Shown here: positions 28,806 through 39,871 of the stretch, piece by piece | Position numbering within the stretch: the stretch's first letter is position 1 | Layout: each line of letters starts with the position of its first letter | From: Trichaptum fuscoviolaceum | Lineage: Eukaryota; Basidiomycota; Agaricomycetes; Hymenochaetales; Trichaptaceae | Assembly: GCA_910574455.1 (NCBI GenBank) | Contig: CAJSYZ010000004.1 | Coordinates: forward strand, 5,156,599 to 5,220,598 | Direction: 5' to 3' | DNA: 64,000 nucleotides | Notes under the pieces: generated by a model | What the model saw: the letters and a program-made list of their open reading frames with translations, nothing else | Databases searched by the model: none | Told to the model about the DNA's origin: nothing | Program-made: the position numbers and the translations under genes

Positions 28806-29676
28806 GACCCACTGTGCAGACGGCTCAAGGTAGAAGAGAAGGATACCACAGTGACCTAAATGAGCCCGAAGTAGACAACTAACTTGAGGTTGGGTATATA
28901 TAGCAGTATCAGAATCGCGTTATCTGTCCGGCCTCTAATCTGTCAGCTGATGAAGATCAAACGCCCTGGACAGAACTTGATAGCCGCTTCCCCAGATACC
29001 GCACATGAGTTCTGCGAGCCAAGCTTCAAGTGGAAGATACACCATGTAAGTAGGGAAGCCTCGTGAAATCTTGGCAATGATTATTCCCAATCGTTTGAAT
29101 TGAGAGTACCGCATCAAGCCACTACAAAAACAAAGAAAGACAATGTTGAGACTGGTACTACCTGAAACGCAGCAAGTGCACACTGCTGATTCACGTTGAA
29201 GCATGTGGATTCAAGTTCGCACCTATGCCTTCTGAATTCATTCCGATGTCGGCAGGAATGCAAGTCAATGCTTGTAGTTCCGGGATTTTCTCGAGCGGCT
29301 CTAGAGAGGGCGAAATGATCGCACACAAGCCGCGTCCAAAGATAGAGTGTTCGAACTGAATACCGAAGGTAAGCTCGCCGTTCCTTTCATTAATGGCTTG
29401 ATAACTTACTCCTGTCTCATAATTCGTTAATCTCGGTGCGTAGAGTGGTACGGGATGAAGGAAGGTCAGTGTGCACCGCCACTGGTACTCCTGGTGTTTG
29501 CAAATCTATCTCGGTAACTTCCGAGACCACTCAGAGTTGCGTTCAAAGTATTTGGAAGGCGACTGATTGAAAGAAATACAACATTGAGGCAAATGCAATA
29601 CACTAATACTACACGAAGATGAAGAAAGGTATATACATATCTCTCGGGTCCACGGCGACATAAGTGACGCACACAA
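28806..29676. other. Upstream region of GMC copy 2, partly duplicated
   Basis: No gene seen. A block at about 29290-29335 (GAGCGGCTCTAGAG, then GATCGCACACAAGCCG) resembles a block at about 24328-24375 upstream of copy 1 (TAGCGGCTGTAGAG, then GGTCGCACACATGCCG), at a comparable distance from each ATG. This shows the tandem duplication carried at least 500 bp of upstream DNA. Confidence 0.5.
28895..28902 (-). promoter_or_regulatory. TATA box of GMC copy 2
   Basis: TATATATA on the minus strand about 90 bp before the ATG at 28805, the same spacing as in copy 1. Confidence 0.5.
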
Positions 29677-32045
29677 TCATAAATCGTAACGCATGAGCAT
29701 CAGGACTTCGTAAAACATAGAAGAGGGTGTTGACATAGAGCTGTGTGTTTGAAGTGCAGATAGAGTCGAATGATGCGTAGGGAGACTCAGACTTGCGCCG
29801 GCCAAACGCCTTGTAGAGTGTCTTGAGGAACTAATCCTATCTGAACCGCGGCCGATCTAGAAAACAGATGAATAATCAGTGCACGTCTATCGCCAAAGGG
29901 ACTCGTAAGAGCATACCCGTAATTAGACAGGGTAAAATACTGTTATCATGTGAGAAAGCGTCAGAAAGATAGTCTTTATTTCGGAAGTCCGGAGAAAGAA
30001 CTCACAATCCCAGTGTAGAAGTTCTTGACAAGATTCATCGCATGCTCCAGCCGCATTCGAAGGTCATTCCCTTGCTCAACCGCAACATCCCTCTCAATTT
30101 CGGCGAGATGCAATTTTTCTTTCAGTTCATCTCTCTCACGAATCGCATCATCCCTCTCTTTCTGCACCTCATCGAATGATTCACTCAGCAGGGTGTATTG
30201 TCTCTTCAGGTCCGATATTTCCTTCTCGCACTTGAGGATCTGGTCCCTCAGCTCATCAATTTCCTCGTGAAGGAGGTTCACAGTATTCTGGTGTTCGCCA
30301 TGCAGATAGTCTTCGTACAACGCCCGGTCGTCAATCTCCTCTTCAAGAACCCGTACGTCCGCTTTTGCGCTCTCAAGATCATTTAGCAAACAAACGTTAT
30401 TGGCGCGGGCTTTTTTGAGTGAGATGAAAGACCCGACGTAAGTGGCCAAAAGTTGAAACCGCGATGAGGCGTGCCGCCCGGCTCGAACTTCTGCCTCTTT
30501 CGCGCGCTCGCACATGATCTTGAGTGCCTCCTCCTTCCGTGCGAGTTCCTTGGACAAATCATTCTGCTTCTCGGTGCCCGAGCGTAAATCAGCCGTTAGC
30601 CTCTCCACCTGCTTGGCGAGGTCATCAGAGGCGGAGGCAGCGCCGTGGACTGGTGAAGAATTGACAAGCGTCTTGTCTGAATCTCCTGTTACAGGGTAAG
30701 GAGAGGATGGCGATGGAGGCGGTAGAGGCGAGGACGCGGGTAGAGGTGAAGACGCGGGTGGAGGTGAAGACGGGGGTAGAGGTGAAGACGGGGGCAAAGG
30801 TGACGACAGAGGTAGAGGAGAAGACGAAGGCAAGGGTGATGGTGACGGTGGTAGTGAGCTGGACGGCAGTTTCTTTCGAGAAGTCGAACTCGAGGCTTCG
30901 TTCAGTCCGGGTGAGGAGGAATCAGGGGGACAGCCAACGCTCTCCTCCACAGGATCATCGGATTCGTGATCAGGAAGAGGGACAGAACGGAAGCTCAATG
31001 GGGTCATAGAGAAGAAAGATTCATCGTCTGATACGACTGCGGAGGATGACGAAGATGACGAAGCAGAGGAGTTCGTAGGGGTTGGATAGGTACGTTCCGC
31101 AGTTCGGAACGACGAGTTGTCCCTGTCAAGACGGTAGATGAAGGTTAGTATTGGTAACAATATTCCGCTAATTAGCGTTTAGACATACAGTGGATTGTCC
31201 GGATCACCCGGAATGAATGTAAGAGATCCCTCTATCGACCTCAAACCAGTAATCACTGTTCGGGTCTCCTCGACATCCGAACGGTCGTCCCCTCCCTCTA
31301 GTACACCTGGAATTGATGCATCAAGTTGTTGTTGCTGCAAGGCTGCGATCTTTTCTTTATAGTCTGCCACAATCTATGGGGTTTCTTTAGTTGACAAAGC
31401 TTCTAAGTTGATGCGATTCCGATATTTCTCTCACTAACCTCAGCCTTTGAACGAATCAACCTCTGTTTATAAAATTTGGCAGCTTTCTTTGAATGTCTCG
31501 CCCTAAGAGCAGGGCTTGGATAATGGATAAGCGGATGCTCTCCGCCAACCTCTATTAACCTGGTGTCGCAAATGTCAAATGAGGTAATTACATATGCGGA
31601 AAAGGAAGATGCAAGGCATACCTGTTCTTCCCCTCCTCTGTTAAACGCAAGCGTTTAGGCTCGCTGTATTCAATTATATCCTCTGTTTCCTAAATGACAA
31701 GAAAGCCTTCAAGTCTGTGTACCACTTAAATAAGTATATAGGCAGACTCACGAGTTCAGACAATCCGCGCTTCACATACGTCGCACAGCGGACGCCAACT
31801 AAACTTTTCATCTCCCGCTTCTCATTTTTAACTGCAATGATGTAGTTAGTTTATACGACTGCCGCGTCGATTGATGTGAGCATGTGACTCACCAGCGTTC
31901 ACGATATCATCCTCGTCAATTTCCATAGGTAAGTTCTCCGCATTTCTAACAAAGTACAGGCAGGTGGCTGGGAGAACAGTCAAATTATCAGGTTATTGCT
32001 TGAGGGACAAAGGCATATTTGCTCACCTTCGGTATTCGTAGCCAT
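29677..32045 (-). CDS. Pro/Ser-rich coiled-coil protein, 614 residues, unknown
   Basis: Eight exons join in frame: 32045-32027, 31967-31893, 31831-31752, 31689-31622, 31559-31439, 31373-31189, 31122-30006 and 29856-29677. The N-terminal 180 residues are compact and charged (EYSEPKRLRLTEEGKN, HYPSPALRARHSKKAAKFY). Then comes a Ser-rich acidic stretch, and a tandem proline-rich run made of SSPLP-type units. About residues 360-550 form a long heptad-rich coiled coil (KQVERLTADLRSG, LHEEIDELRDQILKCEKEI, DDAIRERDELKEKL). The last exon adds a 59-residue Ser/Arg-rich tail; without that splice the protein would end nine residues after the donor. I recognise no family. The architecture suggests a scaffold or structural protein. 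The start was chosen as the ATG that gives a continuous frame through all junctions. Confidence 0.75.
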
Positions 32046-34549
32046 ATCTATCCACGAAAACGTATCAGAAAAATAAAAGCACGCAGGTTCGTTATGAAGA
32101 ATCAGAAATTAAGAATAATAGACTGGCAAGTCGTCAGAGTTCAAGAATGTCGAAGAGGCGAAAGGCGTCCAGCGCAGAAAGTGTCGTCTAGAAGGATGAA
32201 AGAGGGAGCTCGCGAGGCCAGCCTTTCTGTTCCCCCGCGCCGAGCACGCGAATCTTCACTATATAGCACAGGCCAGCAGCATTTCTGTCTCCATGAGCCC
32301 ATAGTTCACGTCAAAGAAAGCCTATTGTCCTCTGCTTCGGATCCGTTAAAGCCATTCTCAGGGTTACAAAGAGGACGAGTCAATTGATTGTCGGATCGGA
32401 GCGCCTCATGCCTGACCCTTTGAAGGCGATAGACAATTAGAAGCGTGGGAGGATTTTTGACTTTCTGCTTCCACGACGGGAGCAAATTGCAACAGCAACA
32501 ATTATCCTTCACGGTTTGACGACGATTAGCATTACTTTAGGATAAGATGTGGGCGCCGCTGGGCGCTGATTTGAACGAGTTGTCCGGTGGTGGAGCATAC
32601 GGAACGGAAGCAAATTTTGCTTCCGGAAACCTTGAGGGCCATACCACTATGATTCGGCTATGTTATAACACGACTGAACCTAGCTGCGACCCACTTTGAT
32701 TTCAAGTGATTGTGAAGGATTGAGCCTCATTTTGTTGCATCGGGCCGTCTGGACGGGGAGGTTCCAAGAAGTTGTGAGCGAATCGCGACTCGCGAACATA
32801 GCAAAGTGAGTTTTGAGTTTCCGAGTTCAACAGCCTGCGGTGAAGAATTTATCGGTGACAGCATAATAAGTAATGAATATAACTGAAGAGTAATTGGAGA
32901 GTACCTTGTTAGACATTCAACTTGATTATGACGGTGAAAGACAGAAACAAGTTCAATTATAGAGATAAGGTAAAAACTACCTTTTCTGGACGCTTACTAC
33001 TGATTATTAATCCCTAATAAACTCGACGCCGGTCCGAGAAACTTTTCCTTCAAGTTTGAACCACTCCTTCCCCTTCATACTTAACATTCTGGAAACGATT
33101 GGGCTATGTGTACATGGGAGATAAAGAATATCCTATCGATACAATAATGTTTTGCACAAACTTTCATCCAAGCCACCCTCGTGAGTACTTGAATCCTAAT
33201 GATATCTTATTTTCTCCCGAATCCAATTGACGAGAGGGTTTTGCGCCTCCTCATTAGACTGAACCGTTCCATGTTGAGTGTATCAACGACCTCCAATGAC
33301 TTAGAATAAGCCGAACGCGGGCCGTCTGAGTATGGTGCCTCACGGAGGTATCTATTCGGAGAATTGTGTCCTCAGCGGCGGACTCTTTCAGCTCCAAATA
33401 CAATGAGCTCACTGAAAACCTTCGCTCCTCCGCATCTGCCTTTTCGTAACTCCTCGAACCTTTGATTTCCGGCCCCTTGCGAATATGGATGACTTGGGTG
33501 GTTTCGGAGGCGGAATAGGGTCACACGGTAGTCGGACGTGCCGGGGCGTGCAGACGATGTCTCGAATGCTAAAGGGCAACTTCATTTTCGACTTTCTTGA
33601 GAGATTACCAGTGAAGATGATGTGTGCGTTACAGTGCAAGGTAAGAAAGGGAAAGAAATGGACTGTTGTTAGCAGCAACGGAAGATAGCTCCCTCCCTAT
33701 ATACACATTTACTGAACATTGTGGTTCGGGCGTTGTCAGTGGCATGGCCTGCAAGACTGCCAATTGCGGCCAACTGTAACCAGCCTGTGTCTCGCAAAGA
33801 TGTCCGATTGGACTGCACAGTTGTGGTTGGGTACCGGGGTCCCGTGAGCCACTTCCTGCCCTATTGTCTGATCCATATGACTTGGTCATTGTAGCGAATT
33901 TGTGGTGGACGCATTGGCAGCACGAGGTCATAGTCGAGGATCCGGAAGCAAATTTGAGAGCGGGATCAAATCCGAGTTTGAATATCTCCGGACGGCGGTG
34001 ACAAATTATCACCTGCCGGAAGTTCTGTCTCTTGCCATTTCTTTTCGGACGATTTTCTCGCTTGTTCGGGGAATTGTTTTCCACTGGCATGCCACTGGCA
34101 CTCACGTGAGACACTGCCAGTGCTATTTCGACGTTTCGTCGTTGTATCTAACTCGACTTTCCATGTCTTGACTCTTATTCTGCTTTGTTTCTACATCTTG
34201 CCGGGTGTCACTAGCATAGGAGCATTGGCCACACTCAGAATACATCGTGAACAACGGATCACGATCGCGAAATGTGTTCTAACACTGGCGGCGGGAAGTC
34301 CCGAGGTTTATTCCATTAGTACTAACTTGAAGAAGAACTTTGAACACGCGTGGGAACTTGGGCACTCAGTACCTTCTTTGAAAACTGGAGTCAATTTCAA
34401 CGCCGACTTGAATATCCTCATCTTTGGCCACTATACCATGAAAAGAAATGGATCGCGGGCAAGCGCTATCCTTCGGTATGACTTTTGAAATATCTGTTAT
34501 CTAAAAATTCATTATTTGCTTTATTCCTAGTTGTTTGCTTTCTCCCAGA
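32046..34549. other. 2.5-kb intergenic region, no supported gene
   Basis: Unique, moderately AT-rich sequence between two divergent genes, so it must contain both promoters. Open stretches at 33629-34114 (minus) and 34120-34488 (plus) lack an ATG or a domain. Short CCACTGGCA/TGCCAGTG elements cluster at 34081-34122. Confidence 0.5.
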
Positions 34550-35873
34550 ATGCAGTATAGAAAACCGACGGCAAAACCAGAGCAATCATCTCTAGCCGCA
34601 CAAGTCCCGCAGGAGGTCCTGCAAGAGATATTTCTCCTGCTCTCGCCCAGCGCGGGCGCTTCTCCAGACTCTGAAGCAGGTTATCCATATTTCGGATTAG
34701 GCACCCAATCCAGCGGTTCGACGGAGCTGTTCAACATCGCGCTCGTGTGTTGGCATTGGCATCTTGCCGCGAATCCACTGATCTACTTCCACTGTCGAGT
34801 CTTGACACTCACGTCTGTGGAATGTTTACGCAAGACTCTAACAAGGTCCACCAACATATCTTCACAAATCCGTACATTTTCGAATTCCATCGACTACTTC
34901 CCTACCGCTTGGAAGGGCTGGAAAGACTCGCCAAACTTGACATATAGGCGTTTCGACATAGCTTTGGCTTCTTTATGCAAATTACTTCCCGAAACATCTA
35001 GGATGGATCTCCACATTTGTGCGGGCAGCCTGCCATTGCTTGCAAAGTCGCTGTCTAAAACTAGGTCCCTCCTTACTAGCCTGCACATTTCATTGGAATC
35101 CTCACCCCGTAGGAGGCCAACGTTCCCAAGAGGAATGAGCTTTCCGTACCTGCAAAGCCTCACACTTGCGGAATACGTTTTCGATAACCAAATCGTGTGG
35201 CCTGACATGCCCCAGCTGCAATCTCTTCGCATCATCAGTTGTATGGTGTACCCGGAATACATAGGGGTATTCTCGGGTCTTCCGCCTCTCAAACGAGTCG
35301 AATTCATTCGAGTGGTTTTCCATTCAGCAGAATGCACAGCGATATTGGACTCACTGAAGGCTGGAATTCAAGACCTCGTCCTATATGAAATATGTTGCCT
35401 AGATGGGCCGCTCTTCCCATTCTCCTCCACTAAGAGCTACGCCTCTTTACGCCGATTGACGCATGCAATTAATGAATGGCCTATGATCGGAATGCCTACA
35501 GCTCCCCTACCAAACCTCGAGGTCCTTACAATAATGCAGCTTCCAACGCGCGATGACCATCGCCCAGAGGACTCGATGCTTGGGTGCCTATGCTCTTTCT
35601 TGTCCGAGGTTCACTTAACTCCGTCCTTGAGGCTGGTACGGATCAGATGCTGGAGCAGTGAATGGAACACTGAAGATTCGTATCGGGTGGAGGATATCAT
35701 CGAAAAGCGATCCTTACGCCTCGAGGTGAGAATGATAGAAGGTAAGCGTATTATTTCCATCTGGCACCGTTGGTCTGACAGAACTTTCAAATGTAGAAGA
35801 TCATTACAAGCATGCTTGGGCGCACCATACAACAATTCCTTGGCTTTCGTGCTCAAGTGTTGGACTAAACTAA
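34550..35873 (+). CDS. F-box / leucine-rich-type protein
   Basis: Probable substrate receptor of an SCF ubiquitin ligase. One long exon (34550-35741) and a short second one (35797-35873) joined through a 55-nt intron (gtaagc..tgtag) give 422 residues. The N-terminal F-box reads QVPQEVLQEIFLLLSP, then NIALVCWHWHLAANPLIYFH. The remainder has irregular leucine-rich repeats (FPYLQSLTLAEYVF, MPQLQSLRIISC, LPPLKRVEFIRVVF, LPNLEVLTIMQL), the usual form of basidiomycete F-box proteins. Reading through the intron gives a slightly longer C-terminus ending at 35878. The ATG at 34550 is the first in frame after upstream stops. The ubiquitination target is unknown. Confidence 0.85.
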
Positions 35874-36870
35874 TCTAAGTGCGCTGCCTTCAAATGGAAC
35901 GAAGAAGGAAGGATACATTTTAGTCATGAGATCTTGAGGAGGAAGCTTAGGGCAGACTACAGATTGCCATCAAATTCAGGTCTGACACGGCGTGATAATA
36001 CATATGTCCTTGCTGTTAAGGTTGATTATTACGGACAGCATCTTGATAGCAAGTTTCCGAGAATTGTTATTCCCTTACTCCCATCGGGAGTAAAGACTTT
36101 CCCCGCACGCGCGTTGAAGTGCGAACAGCCAGTGCATCACCGCTTAGTCGGACGTGCAGACGGGACTTGGTAGTACAGGTGGTCGTCTCTCGCCATGCTT
36201 TCCACGGTGCAGAGGGCGGCATTACTACCACCATAACGGTGTACAGGCGAGACGTACGCGGGCGCTGAAGTACCCAGGAAGTGCATAGACCCCCAAGGAC
36301 ATTGCGAGCACGCCAATGTCAGAGTGATGTTGAGACGTGGTGGTTGGACTACCTAAAGGAAGGGTCCTTGATGGAAAGGTGCGAATTCCGACATACAGAC
36401 TGATGAAGTCGGTGGCTAGAAGTTGTCGGTGGTGGAGGGGTAAGAAGTCAAAAGGAGGTGGAGTCACTATGCTCAGCCTTCCACTCATTTATACCCCTTG
36501 GATCTGTGGCAAAGAAGCAGACGCTATGAGACTGTTGTTTTATTGCGGACTGGTGTGGTGCGATCACGAGATTGAGTAGGAAACCTCGACGTGCTCGCCG
36601 CTTGATTGCCCAACAAGTGTCCGGCGGCTCCTCCGAGTCAGTCGATGGGAAAGCGTAAGTGCTGGCCCTCTATATCTCAAAGCAATTCAAGGAGCTTGCC
36701 GCACCAATGACCCGTCTGGAAAGGAAAGGAGTACTAGATTCTATTTTCTACTGGGAGATAAAATATACATAATTACTACACTGAACATAAGATGAATAAA
36801 TATCATGAATGGTCGATTTCGTAGATTCCGGAAGAGAAGAGCAAAAATCTGAAAGTATAGGGTAACAAAC
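35874..36870. other. Intergenic DNA with weak minus-strand coding signal
   Basis: About 1 kb between the F-box and BTB genes. On the minus strand 36225-36488 is open (87 codons), and an overlapping frame near 36170-36240 gives a plausible peptide (GGSNAALCTVESMARDD). I cannot join these into a gene. It may be an exon remnant or chance. Confidence 0.35.
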
Positions 36871-38857
36871 TCACCAGTCCAATCTAAACCACCCAGGAAT
36901 TGACTTCCAAAGCCTCTCGCGCTCCTTCCGAGCCCAGTGCTCGAACGCACGGGCGCATGCCTTGCACGTTCCACCGTCGCCGTCTCCCTCGGCACCTCCT
37001 CCTAATCCGCCAGCTCCCACTCCGGCATTCCCGGGGGCATTCCCCGTATTCGAGATAGACAGAACATCAGAGCCCTTGAGCATAGCGAGTTCCTCGGCAA
37101 CATAGAGCGGATCCATCGCACCGCGCTCGCGGTCGAACAGATAATGCTGCGTTGCAAGGTCGACGAGCTCGCACACATCCCGCCAACACGCGGCTGGGGA
37201 AGCGCAGCGGTGTATGTGGCCGGACTCTGCACGACGATGTCGAGCAGCGAATTGCCCGCCCCGTCCGGTGTTGGCAAGTGGGCCATGTGGATGAGTGTTG
37301 ACGTGGTTGTGGTGATGGGCAAAGACGGGATTCGAGCGCGCCTCGGTCGCCATTGATCGGATGAGGGCCGTTACTGCGTAGTGCGCTGCTTCCTTGCCCA
37401 GGACAAGTTTCTGAGTGTCTAATAGGGAGAGGGATTGTAGGCTGATGTCGGGTCTTGGGAACGGGGATTCAGGGCGTGATGAGTTGTGCTCGAAGATCTC
37501 ACTGAGCGGGTAGCGCGAGAGGTCGTAGAAGGCGGAAGGGAGGAGATTAGGTGCATCGATTTCTCGTGCTAAGTTAATTACTTCCTGTAGGTAACAATCA
37601 GCTTATCTTCCTCAATCAAGGCATGAAAACTCACCACTGGGTTGGGATAGAATCTAGGTGTATCAGAGCCAACATATCGGTCCCCAGTAACTTCCTCTCT
37701 CGCATCCCAACCCTTCAACGTAGACGGCCATGCAATGCTTAGATGCTCAAGTGCTTTCGTGCGCAACGACTCGATGATGTACTTGCTCGCAAGTCGCAGG
37801 ATGCCCGAGACGACGCGGAAGTCCCCCTTATCGTTGTTTCCGAATTTCCTTTGGATGAATGAAGTTAGTTCAAATTCGAAGGAAGCAAATTAACGGAATG
37901 AATGTATGAAATTCGGGCAGAGTTAACCTCGAACCATCGTGAATTTCTCGGGTGGTCGGTTGATGATGTGCACACATAACACAGAAGACACTGCCATGTC
38001 CAGCTCTGCTTATGGGCACAGATAATAAAGAGAAATGGACGGGAAGGCGGTTCAGACTTCAGAGACTTCGGAAAGCTACTGGAACTAGGTCTGATTGACT
38101 CCCCATAATGAGCGAGAACGAAATAACAAAGGACCAAAGCAAGAGCGATGCCCTTTTGAAAGAATCCACTCTACTGCATGTTTCCTGGCCCATCATTCAG
38201 CTTATTGCACGTCATGTTCGGCGTTTACCTATCACAGAAGTTGAGCTTGCGACAGTTAAGTACCAACCACCCAATGAATCCGAGTTTAGGCAGGGTCAAA
38301 GAAGGGGAGAAAGAAGAAAGAGGTATAGCTCAAGCGCCAAAAGTATTAGATATTCGAATTGGTAAAATGAGATCCACGTACGGGCCGTCATAAAGTGCAT
38401 AAAGCAGGCTTGCAACATCATCCGGCGAGTCGTGCAGCCTCAGCGTTGGGCATCCCTCAACCTCTTGCATCTCTCCTCCTCCACCTGTACCTGCAACCAC
38501 TTCTCCAATTTCTCGGGCATTCGATGGTCTAGTCGAGCTAGAAGGACCTTCTTGGGGCTGGGGTAAAGAGAACATGTCTCGGAAGAACACCGAATGTCGC
38601 GCAAGGAAGGCCTTGTGCACTCGAAACATCGTGCACTCAGCGACGAGCACAATCGATCCGTCGAAGAACCAGAATTCAGGATGTCGTTCCATTTGATTTG
38701 AATATGAAGTCGCCCTTCTCGTGGGTATTGGGGTTGTAGGTGACGCAGAGGTGGGAGCTGAGTGCATCGCCAGAGGCGGGATTTCCAACGCCTCGAGCTT
38801 CAGAAGGAGGTCTTCTGTGGCAGATGTGAATGGCGTTGGCGACGGTTCCTCAGACAT
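36871..38857 (-). CDS. BTB/POZ domain protein
   Basis: Three exons on the minus strand, 38857-38382, 37848-37635 and 37584-36871, join in frame to 467 residues. After a Ser/Thr/Pro-rich leader, the BTB fold begins at about residue 60: HPEFWFFDGSIVLVAE, then FRVHKAFLARHSVFFRDMF, and runs to LYALYDGP. Intron 1 is long (533 nt). Exon 2 supplies KYIIESLRTKALEHL, the helical extension seen after many BTB domains. The C-terminal half holds a His-rich loop and two CxxC-like pairs (about CKACARAFEHWARKERERLW). Basidiomycetes carry many such BTB proteins, mostly uncharacterised; adaptor for Cullin3 or transcription is possible. The stop TGA overlaps a potential gtgagt donor, but splicing there would also give an immediate stop. 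Confidence 0.85.
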
Positions 38858-39871
38858 ATCGCCCGACGTCGATGGCGATGTTGAGGACAGGTCGATGATG
38901 GCCGTCGGCTTCAAGTTTGTGAACTTCGATGAAGTTCAAACTCAATCATACTATCTAATAAAGGAAGTTCAACACTTTACTGTATTCCGAACTACCAAGT
39001 TGTCAACGATCATCATAACTTCCTCATGTGCTCACAGCATCGTAGAAAAGACGAGGAGATTAGCGACCCAAACCTTCGTCAGAACACGACCTACCTTCGT
39101 ACTTCGAACATGAACTAGGAGGCACAGCAAATACTATATTGGCTACTACGAGAAATGTCAGAGGAACCCTCTTTGTTACGCGGTCCGCTGGTGGAAAACC
39201 CCATTGACCGCGGTAACCTGTCGGATGAAAGATAATCGGTTGAATGGGATGCCATCGTGGTGATGATCGAGCGATTTTCAGTAAGTAATCCTCAGGGCTA
39301 CAGTCCAACCGTGACCTTCCGCAGACTCAGAGTTGAGTTCGACATTTCTACAGGAGACTGCCTATCTTCGCAACTCACTACTACTCATTTGCGTAGCGAC
39401 GGCGGAAATTCATCGTCTATTTAACCCAGAAGCAGCATTCAGTATACATTATGTTCCTCTCAAACCCGCCTTTTGCGACACCCCGAAAGGAGAAGCTCTC
39501 ATGCCAGTGATTTTCGGTCTACATGCTATTGGTGAGCGCCGAGTGCAACTTACCATAGCAAAGGATCACGAAGCAGCTACTAAGGTACGCCTAGCTCTCC
39601 ACAAGCATTCCGCTGCCTAAACTGCGCCGCTCTTTGCGCTTTTTCCACAGCTCTAATCTCCGTTCAGGCTCTCGCCTACGATGTTCCTCGAACACCGGAG
39701 AATATTTCTCACCCTCGCCGCCTTAGCGGAATACACAAGCTCCAAGAGCAGGCCGATGCCCGCGGCTGACATATTGTATGTATGACATCAAGTGCGTACT
39801 TAAGATCACATCCTCTCTCATCCTGAACACCTCTCACACACCCCTGCGTTAGTACTTTGAAGCTCTACGCA
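38858..39871. other. Intergenic, no supported gene
   Basis: One kilobase between the divergent BTB and third GMC genes, so it contains both promoters. An open plus-strand stretch at 39333-39620 has no domain. I see no repeat. Confidence 0.5.

Noticed and set aside
33629..34488. Open frames on both strands before the F-box gene
   Set aside because: No ATG for the plus-strand frame, no domain in either, and no splice support.
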